From Rhodothermales bacterium (lineage in GTDB: Bacteria > Bacteroidota > Rhodothermia > Rhodothermales > Bin80): a stretch of DNA of 40,748 nt. The translations under genes were made by a program, and so were the position numbers. The stretch covers positions 1-40,748 of the forward strand of contig JAJEDR010000073.1 in assembly GCA_022821385.1 (NCBI GenBank), read 5' to 3'. Under the pieces are notes generated by a model. It ran no database searches. It was not told where the DNA came from and saw only the letters and a list, made by a program, of their open reading frames with translations. Of the stretch, positions 1-8,670 are shown in pieces (the stretch's first letter is position 1; every line of letters begins with the position of its first letter).

Positions 1-512
1 ATCTGTTAACGAATCCAACAACGACAGATCGCACGCCACGCGATGGGTCGCGTGGCGGCCTTTATCGCGATGCTCGTCAAGCAGTGCGGACAAGGCGCAC
101 ACCGATGATAGGAGCGTTGCCTATATGGGTTGTTGTGATTCCTTTGCCGGTGGACTAGCCGGCAAGAACTATAATGTCAAGGTCTCATTGTAGTAGCACG
201 GCAGAGCTATCTTGACCGATTTAGTCCACGGCCGAGCGGTTTCGCTACATCGGATCAATCCGATTCACCCTAGCCCCCAGCTTTCATGGATCATAATTGG
301 ATCTAAGTTGGGATTGCCTTACATTGGCCCCGTGGCGAATAGCCCGCACGGAGCAGGCGATAGACTTTACCAAATCCAAGTTACTAATGATGGTAAGGGG
401 AATTGTGAGATTTACGCTCGACAGTAACCTGACGGTACGATCCGGTTTTACTGCGAATACTATTCCTGCTCAAAATGTGGCATTGTGGAAAGACGCCTCT
501 CAAAACCCAAGA
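1..512. other. Non-coding left edge
   Basis: Apart from the two hairpins at 34-57 and 145-164, I see no convincing gene here. A 71-codon open frame at 212-427 has no recognisable domain and overlaps an upstream extension of the next gene, so I treat it as chance. The stretch probably holds the promoter of the propeller gene that follows. Confidence 0.4.
34..57. terminator. Strong GC-rich hairpin, possible terminator of an upstream gene
   Basis: A perfect 10-bp inverted repeat (34-43 with 48-57) encloses a 4-nt loop (TGGG) and is followed by GCCTTTATC, a short T-run. This resembles an intrinsic terminator with a weak U tract, probably ending a gene to the left of the window. A second, weaker 6-bp stem lies at 145-150/159-164. 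No transcript evidence is available, so terminator is an inference. Confidence 0.45.
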
Positions 513-1640
513 GTGGCGACCAGTCAGGGTTTGTGCCGGCGTCTGCGGATAGTCCAAGTAGCGCTGACCGTCTTCTTCATCACGGTGCTGCCCAGTGGCG
601 CTTTATTCGGGCAGCCTCGTGCAGAGGAGGCGGAAATAGTATTCACCGAGATACTTCGCCTGGGTGAGGACACGGACGAAAATGCCTACTTATTCGGCCA
701 CACCGTGGGCTTGGCTGTGGATTCTAAGGGTAGAATCCTAATCGCAGACCGACAACCACCTTCTGTGGCTGTTTTCTCGATGGACGGGGAATGGCTCGGT
801 TCTGTCGGTGGGGTGGGTGAGGGTCCAGGAGAATATGTCTCTGTAAGTGATGTGGATGTGGGCCCATCCGACTCAGTCTACGTTATGGATCTGAGCAAAA
901 GAATCTTGCGTGTGTACGATCCAACAGACTTCACGTATGTGCGCCAGATTCAGTTCCCACTCTATGAAGACGACTGGGGAGCGGCTTCATCAGTCGTAGG
1001 GATTTCCGATAATGGCCTCATCATGCGGTACAACATGCCGATGATATTCGACAACAGAGAGAAGCCCCGACACAGTTACGTCGTTCTTGTGTCTTCGGCG
1101 GGTGAGCGTATCCGCGAACTCGCTCGCCTGCCTGCCTTGGATCTGTATGTTGGCCTCGGACCCGATGGCAGTCCAATCGTGGAGATAATCAAATTCGCCC
1201 CAAACTCGGTGTTCAGTTTGAGTGCCAGTCAGCTTTTCTACTCGAGTTTGAATGCGGAAATTGACATCTTGGTGACATCACTGGCAGGTGATACGGTCCG
1301 AACTATTCGGCGGCCCCACGATCCTGTGGCCTTAGGACGCAACGATATCCCCGCGCAGATAGACGCGGATGCTCGCAGGATGTACCCTGAGTTCAAGCCT
1401 GCGTACAGGTACTTCGTAATTGATGATCAGGATAACATCTGGATCAAAGACTACGTTGAGGCCCCCGCCAGCGAAGCACGGTGGCAAGTACTTGATTCTG
1501 AGGGCAGGTTGATCGGTCAGGTTCTGCTTCCAAGAACCCTGGCTTTGTACGTGATTGATACCGCCAACGCGCTGGCTTACGGCACCCTGCGCAATGAATC
1601 CGGTGAGCATCTGGTCGTGATGTACTCGGTCGATTTTTGA
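513..1640 (+). CDS. Secreted six-bladed beta-propeller (NHL-like) protein
   Basis: Predicted exported beta-propeller protein of unknown ligand. The open frame runs back to 297, but the upstream residues are not protein-like. I prefer the GTG at 513 because it puts a basic stretch (CRRLR) and a hydrophobic core (about residues 15-30) at the N-terminus as a signal peptide, ending near ALFGQ. GTG 477 or TTG 531 are alternatives. The mature part shows blade-like repeats of the form VD-S-GRILIADR, then VFSMDGEWLGSVGG with GEGPGEY, a signature of the 6-bladed propeller proteins common in Bacteroidota. Further blades follow to about residue 370 (for example IDDQDNIWIKDY). It stands alone, with no operon partner. 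The fold is fairly clear; the function is not known. Confidence 0.72.
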   Translation: MATSQGLCRRLRIVQVALTVFFITVLPSGALFGQPRAEEAEIVFTEILRLGEDTDENAYLFGHTVGLAVDSKGRILIADRQPPSVAVFSMDGEWLGSVGGVGEGPGEYVSVSDVDVGPSDSVYVMDLSKRILRVYDPTDFTYVRQIQFPLYEDDWGAASSVVGISDNGLIMRYNMPMIFDNREKPRHSYVVLVSSAGERIRELARLPALDLYVGLGPDGSPIVEIIKFAPNSVFSLSASQLFYSSLNAEIDILVTSLAGDTVRTIRRPHDPVALGRNDIPAQIDADARRMYPEFKPAYRYFVIDDQDNIWIKDYVEAPASEARWQVLDSEGRLIGQVLLPRTLALYVIDTANALAYGTLRNESGEHLVVMYSVDF

Positions 1641-2064
1641 CGTAGCACCAGGAAGATGGGCCACAGAAACTACTGAGGCCCAGGACCAGTGGTGGATTTG
1701 GGTAGTCTACTTTGATTTCGTAGAAGTCAGGCGACGAAGATATGGATAGGGAGGAGTGGGTGGAGAGTACGAGGGAGTATTCAGACCCAAGCAGGTGGCA
1801 CTTTCTGAAATCAATCTGCTGGTAGCGCTGCCTGGTTTAATACTTGTTGTCGGATCGCAGTCTGACGGCAACCTTTCCAAGTTAAGCCCGTGTATGTAAT
1901 TCAAGACCGGTGGAGCCCAGGTTTAATCCTTCTGTATGAATTGCGGTAAAACCAATTTGGACGGGTCAAACCGCGATCTACAGCAGGTTTAGATCTAGTG
2001 TTTGCCCGAGAATTAAATTGAGTTTTCTGGAAAATACGACGTAGCTGTTTTCAGTGGATCCCGC
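1641..2064. other. Intergenic region, nothing recognised
   Basis: This 424-bp gap separates the propeller gene from nadE. It holds a 65-codon minus-strand open frame (1707-1904) without domain or coding character. The AT-rich last 100 bases probably carry the nadE promoter, but no element is clear enough to mark. Confidence 0.4.
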
Positions 2065-3687
2065 ATGAAGTTGGCATTGGCACAAATAAACACGATCGTT
2101 GGCGATTTGCACGGGAATGCGAACAAAGTATCGGATTATTGCCGAAAGGCCCGGGATCTGGGTGCAAGCCTTGTGGTTTTTCCAGAACTGACGCTCACAG
2201 GTTATCCTCCACTGGATTTGTTGGAATCCGAGGATTTTGTCGCGCGTGAACGGAAGACGCGGGAGTGCCTTGCACAGACGTATCCTGCCAATCTGGGTGT
2301 ACTTCTAGGGGGTCTGGCCCGTAACCCGGGACACGGCAAACCGCTCCACAACGCGGCCTACCTGTACGAGAATGGTGATTGTGTGGGTGTATGCCACAAG
2401 CAGCTGTTGCCGACTTATGATGTGTTTGATGAGCAGCGACATTTTGCTCCGGGTGCAGATCCCATGGTGCTGCGTTGGCAAGGTTGTAAGCTGGGTGTAC
2501 ATATTTGCGAGGATCTGTGGAACGTACGAGAGTCTGGCCGTCAGCCTTACACACATGATCCCATCGCCACACTGGCCAGTCAAAACCCCGATCTTTTTAT
2601 CAACCTCTGCGCCTCTCCATTTGCCATTGATAAGCATTTTGAGCGGTACACGCTCATGGAGACTGTCTGGCAACGGTATGGTCGCCCCTATGTCTTCACC
2701 AATCTGGTTGGTGCCAATACAGACCTGATCTTTGACGGACGAAGCTGCGTATTTCAGGGTGACCGGGTGCTGGAAGCTACTCCTTTTGAAGAAACGTTGC
2801 TCATATGGGATTCAAGCCTTCCGTCAGGCTCAGGACCAGCCTCTGCACCCCCGACCCAGCAAGTACTGGAAGCACTGAAGCTGGGAATTCTGGATTACGT
2901 AGAAAAAACGGGTGTTTTGGAGCAGGTATTTGTTGGGTTGAGCGGCGGCATAGACTCCGCAGTGACTGCTGCGCTAGCGGTACAGGCCCTCGGACCAAAG
3001 CGTGTGGTTGGTGTAGCTATGCCTTCTGCGTACTCTTCGAGCGGATCACTGCAAGATGCGAGCCAGCTGGCCTCAAACCTAGGAATTGAGTTGCATACAA
3101 TCCCGATTCACAAGGTAATTGATGCGTTCAATCATGCGCTGAAAGATCAATTTTTAGGCTTGGACGCAGGAGTTGCCGAAGAAAATATCCAGGCCAGAGC
3201 ACGGGGCACTCTGCTTATGGCCTTCGCCAATAAATTCAATGGGATGGTGCTCGCCACTGGCAACAAAAGCGAACTGGCCACAGGATACGCAACCCTTTAT
3301 GGTGATATGAATGGAGGGCTGGCTGTTCTCGGAGATCTCTACAAAACCGAGGTTTACGAGTTGGCCAGATTAATGAACGCGTCCGGTGAGCTTATCCCGG
3401 AATCCTCAATCACCAAACCGCCGTCTGCTGAACTGCGACCAAACCAGGTAGATCAGGATTCGTTGCCACCGTATGAAGTACTTGACGAGATTCTAAAGGG
3501 CTACATTGAGGGGCAGCAGAGCGTCGACGGAATAATTGCACACACCGGGTTCGCAAGAACATTGGTTGAGTCGATCATACTCATGGTGGACCAGACCGAG
3601 TACAAACGAAAGCAGGCCGCACCCGTGCTCCGCCTCCGTAGGAAAGCTTTTGGGATCGGGCGAAAGGAGCCCATAGTTGCTCGTTGA
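2065..3687 (+). CDS. nadE: Glutamine-dependent NAD+ synthetase
   Basis: Last step of NAD biosynthesis: amidation of deamido-NAD+ using ATP and ammonia drawn from glutamine, in the cytoplasm. Residues 1 to about 265 form a nitrilase-type glutaminase domain with the catalytic triad E41 (FPELTLTGYPP), K112 (CHKQLLPTYDVFDE) and C148 (HICEDLW). Residues about 275-540 form the synthetase domain with the PP-loop GLSGGIDSA at 291-299 and the later substrate-binding stretch LATGNKSELATGYATLYGD. The 540-residue length fits the two-domain bacterial form. The ATG at 2065 gives the canonical start MKLALAQIN. It is a single-gene unit, convergent with aroQ. Identification is secure. Confidence 0.96.
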   Translation: MKLALAQINTIVGDLHGNANKVSDYCRKARDLGASLVVFPELTLTGYPPLDLLESEDFVARERKTRECLAQTYPANLGVLLGGLARNPGHGKPLHNAAYLYENGDCVGVCHKQLLPTYDVFDEQRHFAPGADPMVLRWQGCKLGVHICEDLWNVRESGRQPYTHDPIATLASQNPDLFINLCASPFAIDKHFERYTLMETVWQRYGRPYVFTNLVGANTDLIFDGRSCVFQGDRVLEATPFEETLLIWDSSLPSGSGPASAPPTQQVLEALKLGILDYVEKTGVLEQVFVGLSGGIDSAVTAALAVQALGPKRVVGVAMPSAYSSSGSLQDASQLASNLGIELHTIPIHKVIDAFNHALKDQFLGLDAGVAEENIQARARGTLLMAFANKFNGMVLATGNKSELATGYATLYGDMNGGLAVLGDLYKTEVYELARLMNASGELIPESSITKPPSAELRPNQVDQDSLPPYEVLDEILKGYIEGQQSVDGIIAHTGFARTLVESIILMVDQTEYKRKQAAPVLRLRRKAFGIGRKEPIVAR

Positions 3688-3719
3688 ACCTGAAACCGTG
3701 CATTCTATACCTGATCCCC

Positions 3720-3744
3720 GTGTTATGCAACCCCCACATAACAC
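3720..3744. terminator. Hairpin downstream of nadE
   Basis: A perfect 8-bp inverted repeat (3720-3727 with 3737-3744, 9-nt loop) starts about 33 bases after the nadE stop. It lacks a T tract, so termination is only a guess. A second stem (GCCCT at 3837-3841 with AGGGC at 3847-3851) sits nearer the convergent aroQ end and may serve the opposite strand. Confidence 0.35.
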
Positions 3745-3890
3745 AGATCACAAAGGTGACCAGGGTCTATCGTTGTACCTATACTCAAACCCTGAAATCA
3801 TTATAATTGCGCTTCGGCGCGGGCCGAAATATGCATGCCCTTGCGCAGGGCCTATTTGATGGAGATCAGGGACTCAGGGCGAGTGATTTC

Positions 3891-4322
3891 TTAAAAGTTC
3901 ATGATCAGCCAGCGAATAGCCAGGCTGTATCCTTCAATACCTAGGCCAGATATCTGCCCCGCACAGACTGGTGCCAAATAAGAAAAGTGTCGAAAGGACT
4001 CCCGCGCGTGGATATTACTGATATGCACCTCTACGACAGGGAGATCAATAGCCTTCACCGCATCCCGTAAAGCAATGGATGTGTGCGTGTAGGCCCCTGG
4101 ATTGAATACGACTCCTGACATTCCTGATTCGTATGCCTGATGGAGACGATCAATCAGATCGCCCTCGTGGTTGCTCTGGTAAAAGGAGAGCTGAACATCG
4201 GGAAATCCGCGCTGCAGATTGACTGCGAGTTCCTCGAGTGTGGTGTGGCCATACTTCTCGGGTTCCCGCGTACCCAACAGGTTCAGGTTAGGTCCATTCA
4301 GGACAAGGATCGTGTGTTCCAT
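3891..4322 (-). CDS. aroQ: Type II 3-dehydroquinate dehydratase
   Basis: Shikimate-pathway enzyme converting 3-dehydroquinate to 3-dehydroshikimate; the type II form is a small dodecameric protein. At 143 residues it has the usual length. Family motifs are complete: LVLNGPNLNLLGTREPEKYG at the N-terminus with the catalytic tyrosine Y24 and R19, FNPGAYTHTSIALRDA with N74, and EVHISNIHARESFR with H100. It is the last gene of the minus-strand operon that starts at rng; only 6 bp separate it from the metallo-hydrolase gene upstream. Nothing is unusual in the sequence. Confidence 0.96.
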   Translation of the reverse strand: MEHTILVLNGPNLNLLGTREPEKYGHTTLEELAVNLQRGFPDVQLSFYQSNHEGDLIDRLHQAYESGMSGVVFNPGAYTHTSIALRDAVKAIDLPVVEVHISNIHARESFRHFSYLAPVCAGQISGLGIEGYSLAIRWLIMNF

Positions 4323-4328
4323 TGATCG

Positions 4329-5105
4329 TTAAGTTGTTTCAAGTACCATGCCATCATACCCCAACGCCATGCTTCCGGTCAGCAGGGTACTCTCTCGGGA
4401 ATGAAGTACCTGGTGTGACATGTGAACAAATACTGTCTGATTTGCACGAATTCTCATCGCAACGTTTTTGGCCTCGTTGATCGAAAAATGACGTGGATGC
4501 TTTGTCGGGCGCAATGCATTGAGCACCAGCAGGTCAAGGTTTTTCAGTTTCCTGTACTCGGCCTCCGGAATGTGGCTCACATCCGTCAAATATGCAAAGT
4601 TACCAATCCTGTATCCGTTGATGGGCATTCGGCCATGCAGGATTTCAATTGGGGTGACGTTGATGGTATCTGGTTTGTCATAGCGGCTCTTGATCCCGAA
4701 TGGTGTGTCCGCCGGATTCAGTTTCAGTGTGCCCGGATAAGCCTTACGCTTACCCCATATGTAAGGGAAGATACTTCGCAAAACATTCGCGCTCTTAGGA
4801 TGGGCAAAGCATGGTATTGGTGCCTTGCAATCAAAGAAGTACGGCCGCAGATCGTCCAGTCCCATTATATGATCGAAATGATGGTGCGTCCACAGGACTG
4901 CATCAAGATGACGCACATTTGCACGTAGCATCTGCTGCCGAAAATCCGGCCCCGTATCAATGATTATGCTCAAGTTCCCAGCCTCAATATGGCATGCGGT
5001 ACGTAGCCTTTTATCTCTGGGGTCTGTAGATTTGCATGTTTCGCAGGCACAGCCGATCATGGGGATCCCTACGGATGTACCTGTGCCCAATAGTGTGATG
5101 CGCAT
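4329..5105 (-). CDS. MBL-fold metallo-hydrolase, PhnP-like
   Basis: Cytoplasmic metallo-beta-lactamase-fold hydrolase of 258 residues, most like PhnP/phosphodiesterase-type enzymes. The metal motif HxHxDH is at 74-79 (THHHFDH), followed by IMGLDDLRP. Near the N-terminus CACETC (residues 19-24) matches the extra structural zinc site of PhnP, and GTGTSVGIP is the typical start of the fold. Further histidines lie in ILHGRMP and FVHMSH. In Bacteroidota such genes are usual stand-alone housekeeping hydrolases rather than part of a phosphonate operon, and no phn genes are present. The physiological substrate is likely a cyclic or simple phosphodiester, but this is inference. It lies between the 90-residue gene and aroQ with gaps of about 6 bp. 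Confidence 0.85.
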   Translation of the reverse strand: MRITLLGTGTSVGIPMIGCACETCKSTDPRDKRLRTACHIEAGNLSIIIDTGPDFRQQMLRANVRHLDAVLWTHHHFDHIMGLDDLRPYFFDCKAPIPCFAHPKSANVLRSIFPYIWGKRKAYPGTLKLNPADTPFGIKSRYDKPDTINVTPIEILHGRMPINGYRIGNFAYLTDVSHIPEAEYRKLKNLDLLVLNALRPTKHPRHFSINEAKNVAMRIRANQTVFVHMSHQVLHSRESTLLTGSMALGYDGMVLETT

Positions 5106-5111
5106 GCATCT

Positions 5112-5384
5112 TCACTCGGATGAGTGCTGCCGAATGACGGACTCCACACGCCTGCGCATGGCTCTGTGCATAGATATCTCTGCAAGTGGTGCATCCTGTA
5201 GGATACGCGCCAGCACACCAAGGTGCGCTTCCGTCGGGTGGAGTCGGTTCAAAATTATGAGTTCCTTTCCGTCCAGTGTGCAGCGACCACCGCGAAAGGG
5301 GCCTCGGTCCCATCGGACGACGTAACCAATTGCCTTTGCCGCTCCTTCCATTGCACGCAGTACAGCAATATCCTTTTTGGTCAT
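5112..5384 (-). CDS. Small conserved hypothetical protein (90 aa)
   Basis: A 90-residue cytoplasmic protein. No named domain is recognised. It looks real because it sits 6 bp upstream of the metallo-hydrolase and 2 bp after the outer-membrane gene in a tight operon, and it has ordinary protein character: an N-terminal helix (DIAVLRAMEGAAKAIGY), a strand-rich middle with WDRGPFRGGRC and ELIILNRLHP, and a C-terminal basic helix. From memory the pattern of gly-rich loop, then 'hydroxy/basic-N-R', resembles a short family seen beside MBL or RNase genes in Bacteroidota, but I cannot confirm this here. Another longer frame (5011-5403) on the same strand is a shadow. Confidence 0.7.
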   Translation of the reverse strand: MTKKDIAVLRAMEGAAKAIGYVVRWDRGPFRGGRCTLDGKELIILNRLHPTEAHLGVLARILQDAPLAEISMHRAMRRRVESVIRQHSSE

Positions 5385-5386
5385 GG

Positions 5387-6103
5387 CTAAAACTTGAGTT
5401 CAACAGAAATCACATGCATGTTGGTGGCGTAATCATATGCCTCGTCCACAACGGAGGAAAAGGTCCTTGACCCGTTCACGTTCCATACCTGGTAACGAAA
5501 TATATAACTTATCGTGAGTCCCAGACTAGAAAAAACATCATCAACCTCCAGTCGAGCTTCTGCATCTGCAGCCCAAGATAAGCCGAGCGCGTTACCGACT
5601 TCGGCACTGGTGAAGCCAGCGAGCGGCATAGCCCGCAGCTTGATTTCCGTACGACTACCTAATTGATGCTCAAGAACCCCGCCTGCGCCCAGCAGGATTG
5701 CCTGTGTACCGAGCGGGGCTTGGTCATCACCTCCACTGGTTCGCTGCCATGCTGCTAAGGCCCCTATCGGGACGGCCAGGATTGTGTTCTCCAGCCTTTT
5801 GAGGGTAAATGATGGGAGCAGCCAGCCTATCCCGGACAGATTGACCAGGGTATGTCCCCCGTCAAATCGAGCGAAAAGCCCCGTCGCTCGCAGCTGTGGA
5901 CCAGTATAGGAAAGTCCGAATGCTGGTCCCTGGTAGCTAATCCCTCTCGCGATTTCTTCGTTGCCTGTGTATCTGTGGTCAATTATGCCGACGCTGAGCC
6001 CTGCGGAGTGCATGCCGGACTCGAATAATTCTTCCTGCGCCACGACATCAGCAGATACCAGAACGAAGAGCACTGCCAGGAGTGGAGCTCTGTTCATCCA
6101 CAT
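5387..6103 (-). CDS. Probable outer-membrane beta-barrel protein
   Basis: Exported protein of 238 residues with a clear signal peptide (MWMNRAPLLAVLFVLVSADVVAQ, cleavage after AQ). The mature part is rich in alternating hydrophobic/polar strands and glycine (for example YQGPAFGLSYTGPQLRATGLFARFDGG) and ends in an aromatic residue (VELKF), as outer-membrane barrels do. No specific family is recognised. It starts 3 bp after rng and is followed closely by the 90-residue gene, so it is co-transcribed with RNA-processing and cytoplasmic genes, an odd grouping for a surface protein. A periplasmic protein is a possible alternative. Confidence 0.72.
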   Translation of the reverse strand: MWMNRAPLLAVLFVLVSADVVAQEELFESGMHSAGLSVGIIDHRYTGNEEIARGISYQGPAFGLSYTGPQLRATGLFARFDGGHTLVNLSGIGWLLPSFTLKRLENTILAVPIGALAAWQRTSGGDDQAPLGTQAILLGAGGVLEHQLGSRTEIKLRAMPLAGFTSAEVGNALGLSWAADAEARLEVDDVFSSLGLTISYIFRYQVWNVNGSRTFSSVVDEAYDYATNMHVISVELKF

Positions 6104-6106
6104 GCT

Positions 6107-7822
6107 TCAGGTCTTGGTTGCCGTCCGCTGAGGCCGTTGTTTCCGCCGGGCCTGCCCATTGGTATTGGGACTCCTCTTGGCTTTTGCTGCAGTTTTGGGC
6201 TTCTCGGATGCATCCTGGTCCAATGCTGCCTTTATGCGCACCATTCGGGGACTGAGGTCCGTAACGTCGTGTCCGCTCTTCGCGTCCAGGAACCTGAACT
6301 CGTCTGGACGCAGCGACTTTTTCCCAACCACTCTAATGCGCCGCTTATACTGACGCTGCCACCGAGACTTTCTGGTGCGACGCCATGAACCTTGCTCCAG
6401 CCAGGCTGCAGTGAATGGATGTACATGCAGGTGCAGGTCCCCGCCATCGTGCTTGCCCAGCCAGCGCTCAATGTTTTTTGCAATCTTTTCTGGATCGGGC
6501 GGAGGCGCAGGATCAACCCGTGATTTGTTGGAGAGTCTATGTGTAGCAGTTACACTTACCCGCTTGCGCTCGCGGGTAATCTGAACGATACCATAGTCGC
6601 TCATTGGGAGACTGTTTGACGTCACTCTGTCTGTAGCCAGCCGTGCGGCAAGCGACTCATTTACTTGTTTCCGGTTGCTTTCATGTCTCAGATCAATAAA
6701 ATCGACCACGATCAGTCCGCTCAGATCACGTAATCGAATCTGGCGGGCAATAACCTCGACTGCTTCAAGATTAACCCGTAGCGCTGTTTTTTCTGCATTC
6801 TGTTTTCCTCGGGTTCGTCCAGAGTTCACGTCAATCACATGCATGGCCTCGGTGGCTTCAATGATCACCGAACCGCCCGAAGGTAATTGCACCTTGGTAT
6901 CAAATACCTCGTTGATCTGATCCTGGATTTGCGCCGCTGCGTACACCGGTTTTTTGCCTTTATGCTGTTTAACCACATTCACCATATGGGGGGCGACGGC
7001 CATAACGTACCCGCGGATAGCTCGATACATCCGATGGTTATCAACCAGTACACGGGAGAAATCATCCGAAAACAAATCCCGAATAATTGATGAAGCCAGA
7101 CCTACATCCTCGTATAGCTTCAAGGGCGGTTTGGGGTGTCTTTGTAAAGCCTTTTCGACCTTGTGCCACCGATCCAGGAGCAACTGGAGGTCCGTTTCGA
7201 GTACTTCTTCTTTCCTGCCTTCGGCAACGGTTCGGGCAATCAGGCCAAACCCGGACGGGCGCAATCTCCTCACGATTGAGCGCAGCCGATAGCGTTCTTT
7301 TCTGTCTTCGATCCGTCTGGATACGGCTGCGTAATTCGCAAAAGGAATCAGTACGAGGAAACGTCCTGCCAGAGAGATATCGGTGGAGAGTCGGGAGCTC
7401 TTGCTGTGATAGGGTTCCTTGGTGACCGTAACGAGAATAGGCTGTTTGGCGCCTAGCAGGCTCGGGTCTCCCCATCGGCGACGCGACGATGGGCCACTTC
7501 TTGGTGGCTCCTCTTCCTGCTTTGTCGTCCAATTTTTCATGAAGTCGGCTACGCGCGGGCTACGCTCCTTCACAAAAGCCAGTTGTTGCTCCAGATTTGC
7601 TGAAAGGTCGGAAAAATGTAAAAATCCGTGCTGGTTCTCTCCTATATCCACAAAGGCAGCTTGAAGATTGGAACGAATCGAATCGACATGTCCCAGGAAA
7701 ATATCACCTACCGTTCGCTCACTATCTGGACTTTCAATGTAAAACTCCACCAACTGCCCCTCATCAACGATGGCTATTCTCGTCTCTTCGGGCGTGGTGT
7801 TAATAATAATTTCTTTTCTCAT
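6107..7822 (-). CDS. rng: Ribonuclease E/G family endoribonuclease
   Basis: Endoribonuclease that cleaves single-stranded RNA in rRNA maturation and mRNA decay. The S1 RNA-binding domain (about residues 36-150, start GDIFLGHVDSIRSNLQAAFVDIG) carries an insert of about 50 charged residues. The 5'-sensor/RNase H-like core follows. The DNase I-like catalytic site has D331 (DVNSGR) and D374 (DFIDLR), 43 residues apart exactly as in E. coli RNase E. The C-terminus ends in a basic lysine/arginine tail (about 540-571). Unusually, the protein contains no cysteine, so the CPxC zinc-link that normally joins the dimer is missing. It is the first gene of a five-gene minus-strand operon. A hairpin lies just upstream of the start. 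Confidence 0.93.
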   Translation of the reverse strand: MRKEIIINTTPEETRIAIVDEGQLVEFYIESPDSERTVGDIFLGHVDSIRSNLQAAFVDIGENQHGFLHFSDLSANLEQQLAFVKERSPRVADFMKNWTTKQEEEPPRSGPSSRRRWGDPSLLGAKQPILVTVTKEPYHSKSSRLSTDISLAGRFLVLIPFANYAAVSRRIEDRKERYRLRSIVRRLRPSGFGLIARTVAEGRKEEVLETDLQLLLDRWHKVEKALQRHPKPPLKLYEDVGLASSIIRDLFSDDFSRVLVDNHRMYRAIRGYVMAVAPHMVNVVKQHKGKKPVYAAAQIQDQINEVFDTKVQLPSGGSVIIEATEAMHVIDVNSGRTRGKQNAEKTALRVNLEAVEVIARQIRLRDLSGLIVVDFIDLRHESNRKQVNESLAARLATDRVTSNSLPMSDYGIVQITRERKRVSVTATHRLSNKSRVDPAPPPDPEKIAKNIERWLGKHDGGDLHLHVHPFTAAWLEQGSWRRTRKSRWQRQYKRRIRVVGKKSLRPDEFRFLDAKSGHDVTDLSPRMVRIKAALDQDASEKPKTAAKAKRSPNTNGQARRKQRPQRTATKT

Positions 7823-8670
7823 ACGGGTACATATTGAGTGCGCTCGCCGCGCATTCCTGTAAACCAGGAATGAATTTTAGTAGAGTTCAGGACATCGCAG
7901 CCCACCAGTTATCGATCGTGCCAGCAAGGCGGCGTGTTAGAGGTGCAAATACACAACAAATCCCCTACCCAACGGAAATGGCTTCCAATTGATCCCCCAA
8001 GAGCCCGCATTGCAGCAAAAAATGTGGTGAAACTATGCGAATCAGCTGTTTTGTAACGCGTTTTCGGATGCAGCTCGCCAAAAATCAGGATTTTACTTAA
8101 TTCTTGAGGAAGGGGTTAAGCCGCCACAGAATAGGAGAAATTCTGATCAAGAACTCGAATAGAACCAAAAGATCAAAAGCCAAATAAAACCTGGAATCCA
8201 GACGGGAACCACTAGATACAGAAGAACCTGGAGCACGACGCAACTGTATTTGTAGTCGTCGTCGACTCCGCATTTAACTGACACCATGCAGTTTCTGAGG
8301 TCGTGATTTGTCGCGAGCATAAGGTGCGGACCAGAAAATAGCAGCATTTTTTGGATGGGGGTTTGTGGTTGTCCGTTGACGAAAGGCTCCTGTGACCGAA
8401 ATTGTGATTTCAACCGAAAATCGGATCCGACAAAGCCGTCACTGTCCGGTTTGGATAGCAGGTGCCAGCAACGATTCGGGAACTACGGACAAGCAAAAAT
8501 GAAGCGGAGCGTCCCCTGAGCGCGAATGAGAACCACGCCGAGTCCGTGACTTTACAATGCTCGCAAAAACTCCCTCTGAGCAGATTTTTAGCAGTAGATT
8601 TTGTGGCACATCACATGTCGTTCTTCGTTAAATGTGCTCCACGCCTACGGGCTGCACATAAATCGCACTT
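7823..8670. other. Long divergent intergenic region between rng and citrate synthase
   Basis: This 848-bp gap should hold two divergent promoters. One open frame on the minus strand (8147-8413, 88 codons) encodes a hydrophobic C-terminal segment (about residues 60-85) that could span a membrane, but it has no family match I recognise and no close neighbour. Another on the plus strand (8462-8674) overlaps the citrate synthase start and looks random. I see no RNA gene or repeat. Confidence 0.4.
7852..7872 (-). promoter_or_regulatory. Hairpin in the 5' leader of rng
   Basis: A perfect 8-bp inverted repeat (7852-7859 with 7865-7872, 5-nt loop) ends 29 bases upstream of the rng ATG. RNase E genes are known to be autoregulated through leader structures, so this could be a target or protecting hairpin. 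It might instead be an operator; no experiment is available. Confidence 0.35.

Noticed and set aside
1707..1904. 65-codon minus-strand frame before nadE
   Set aside because: No signal, domain or coding character; serine/threonine/proline-rich chance composition.
4329..5105. Reading the MBL hydrolase as part of a phosphonate (phn) operon
   Set aside because: No other phn gene is nearby and the gene sits in the rng-aroQ operon.
5011..5403. 130-codon minus-strand frame over the 90-residue gene
   Set aside because: Shadow frame of the adjacent genes; the 90-residue frame fits the operon spacing better.
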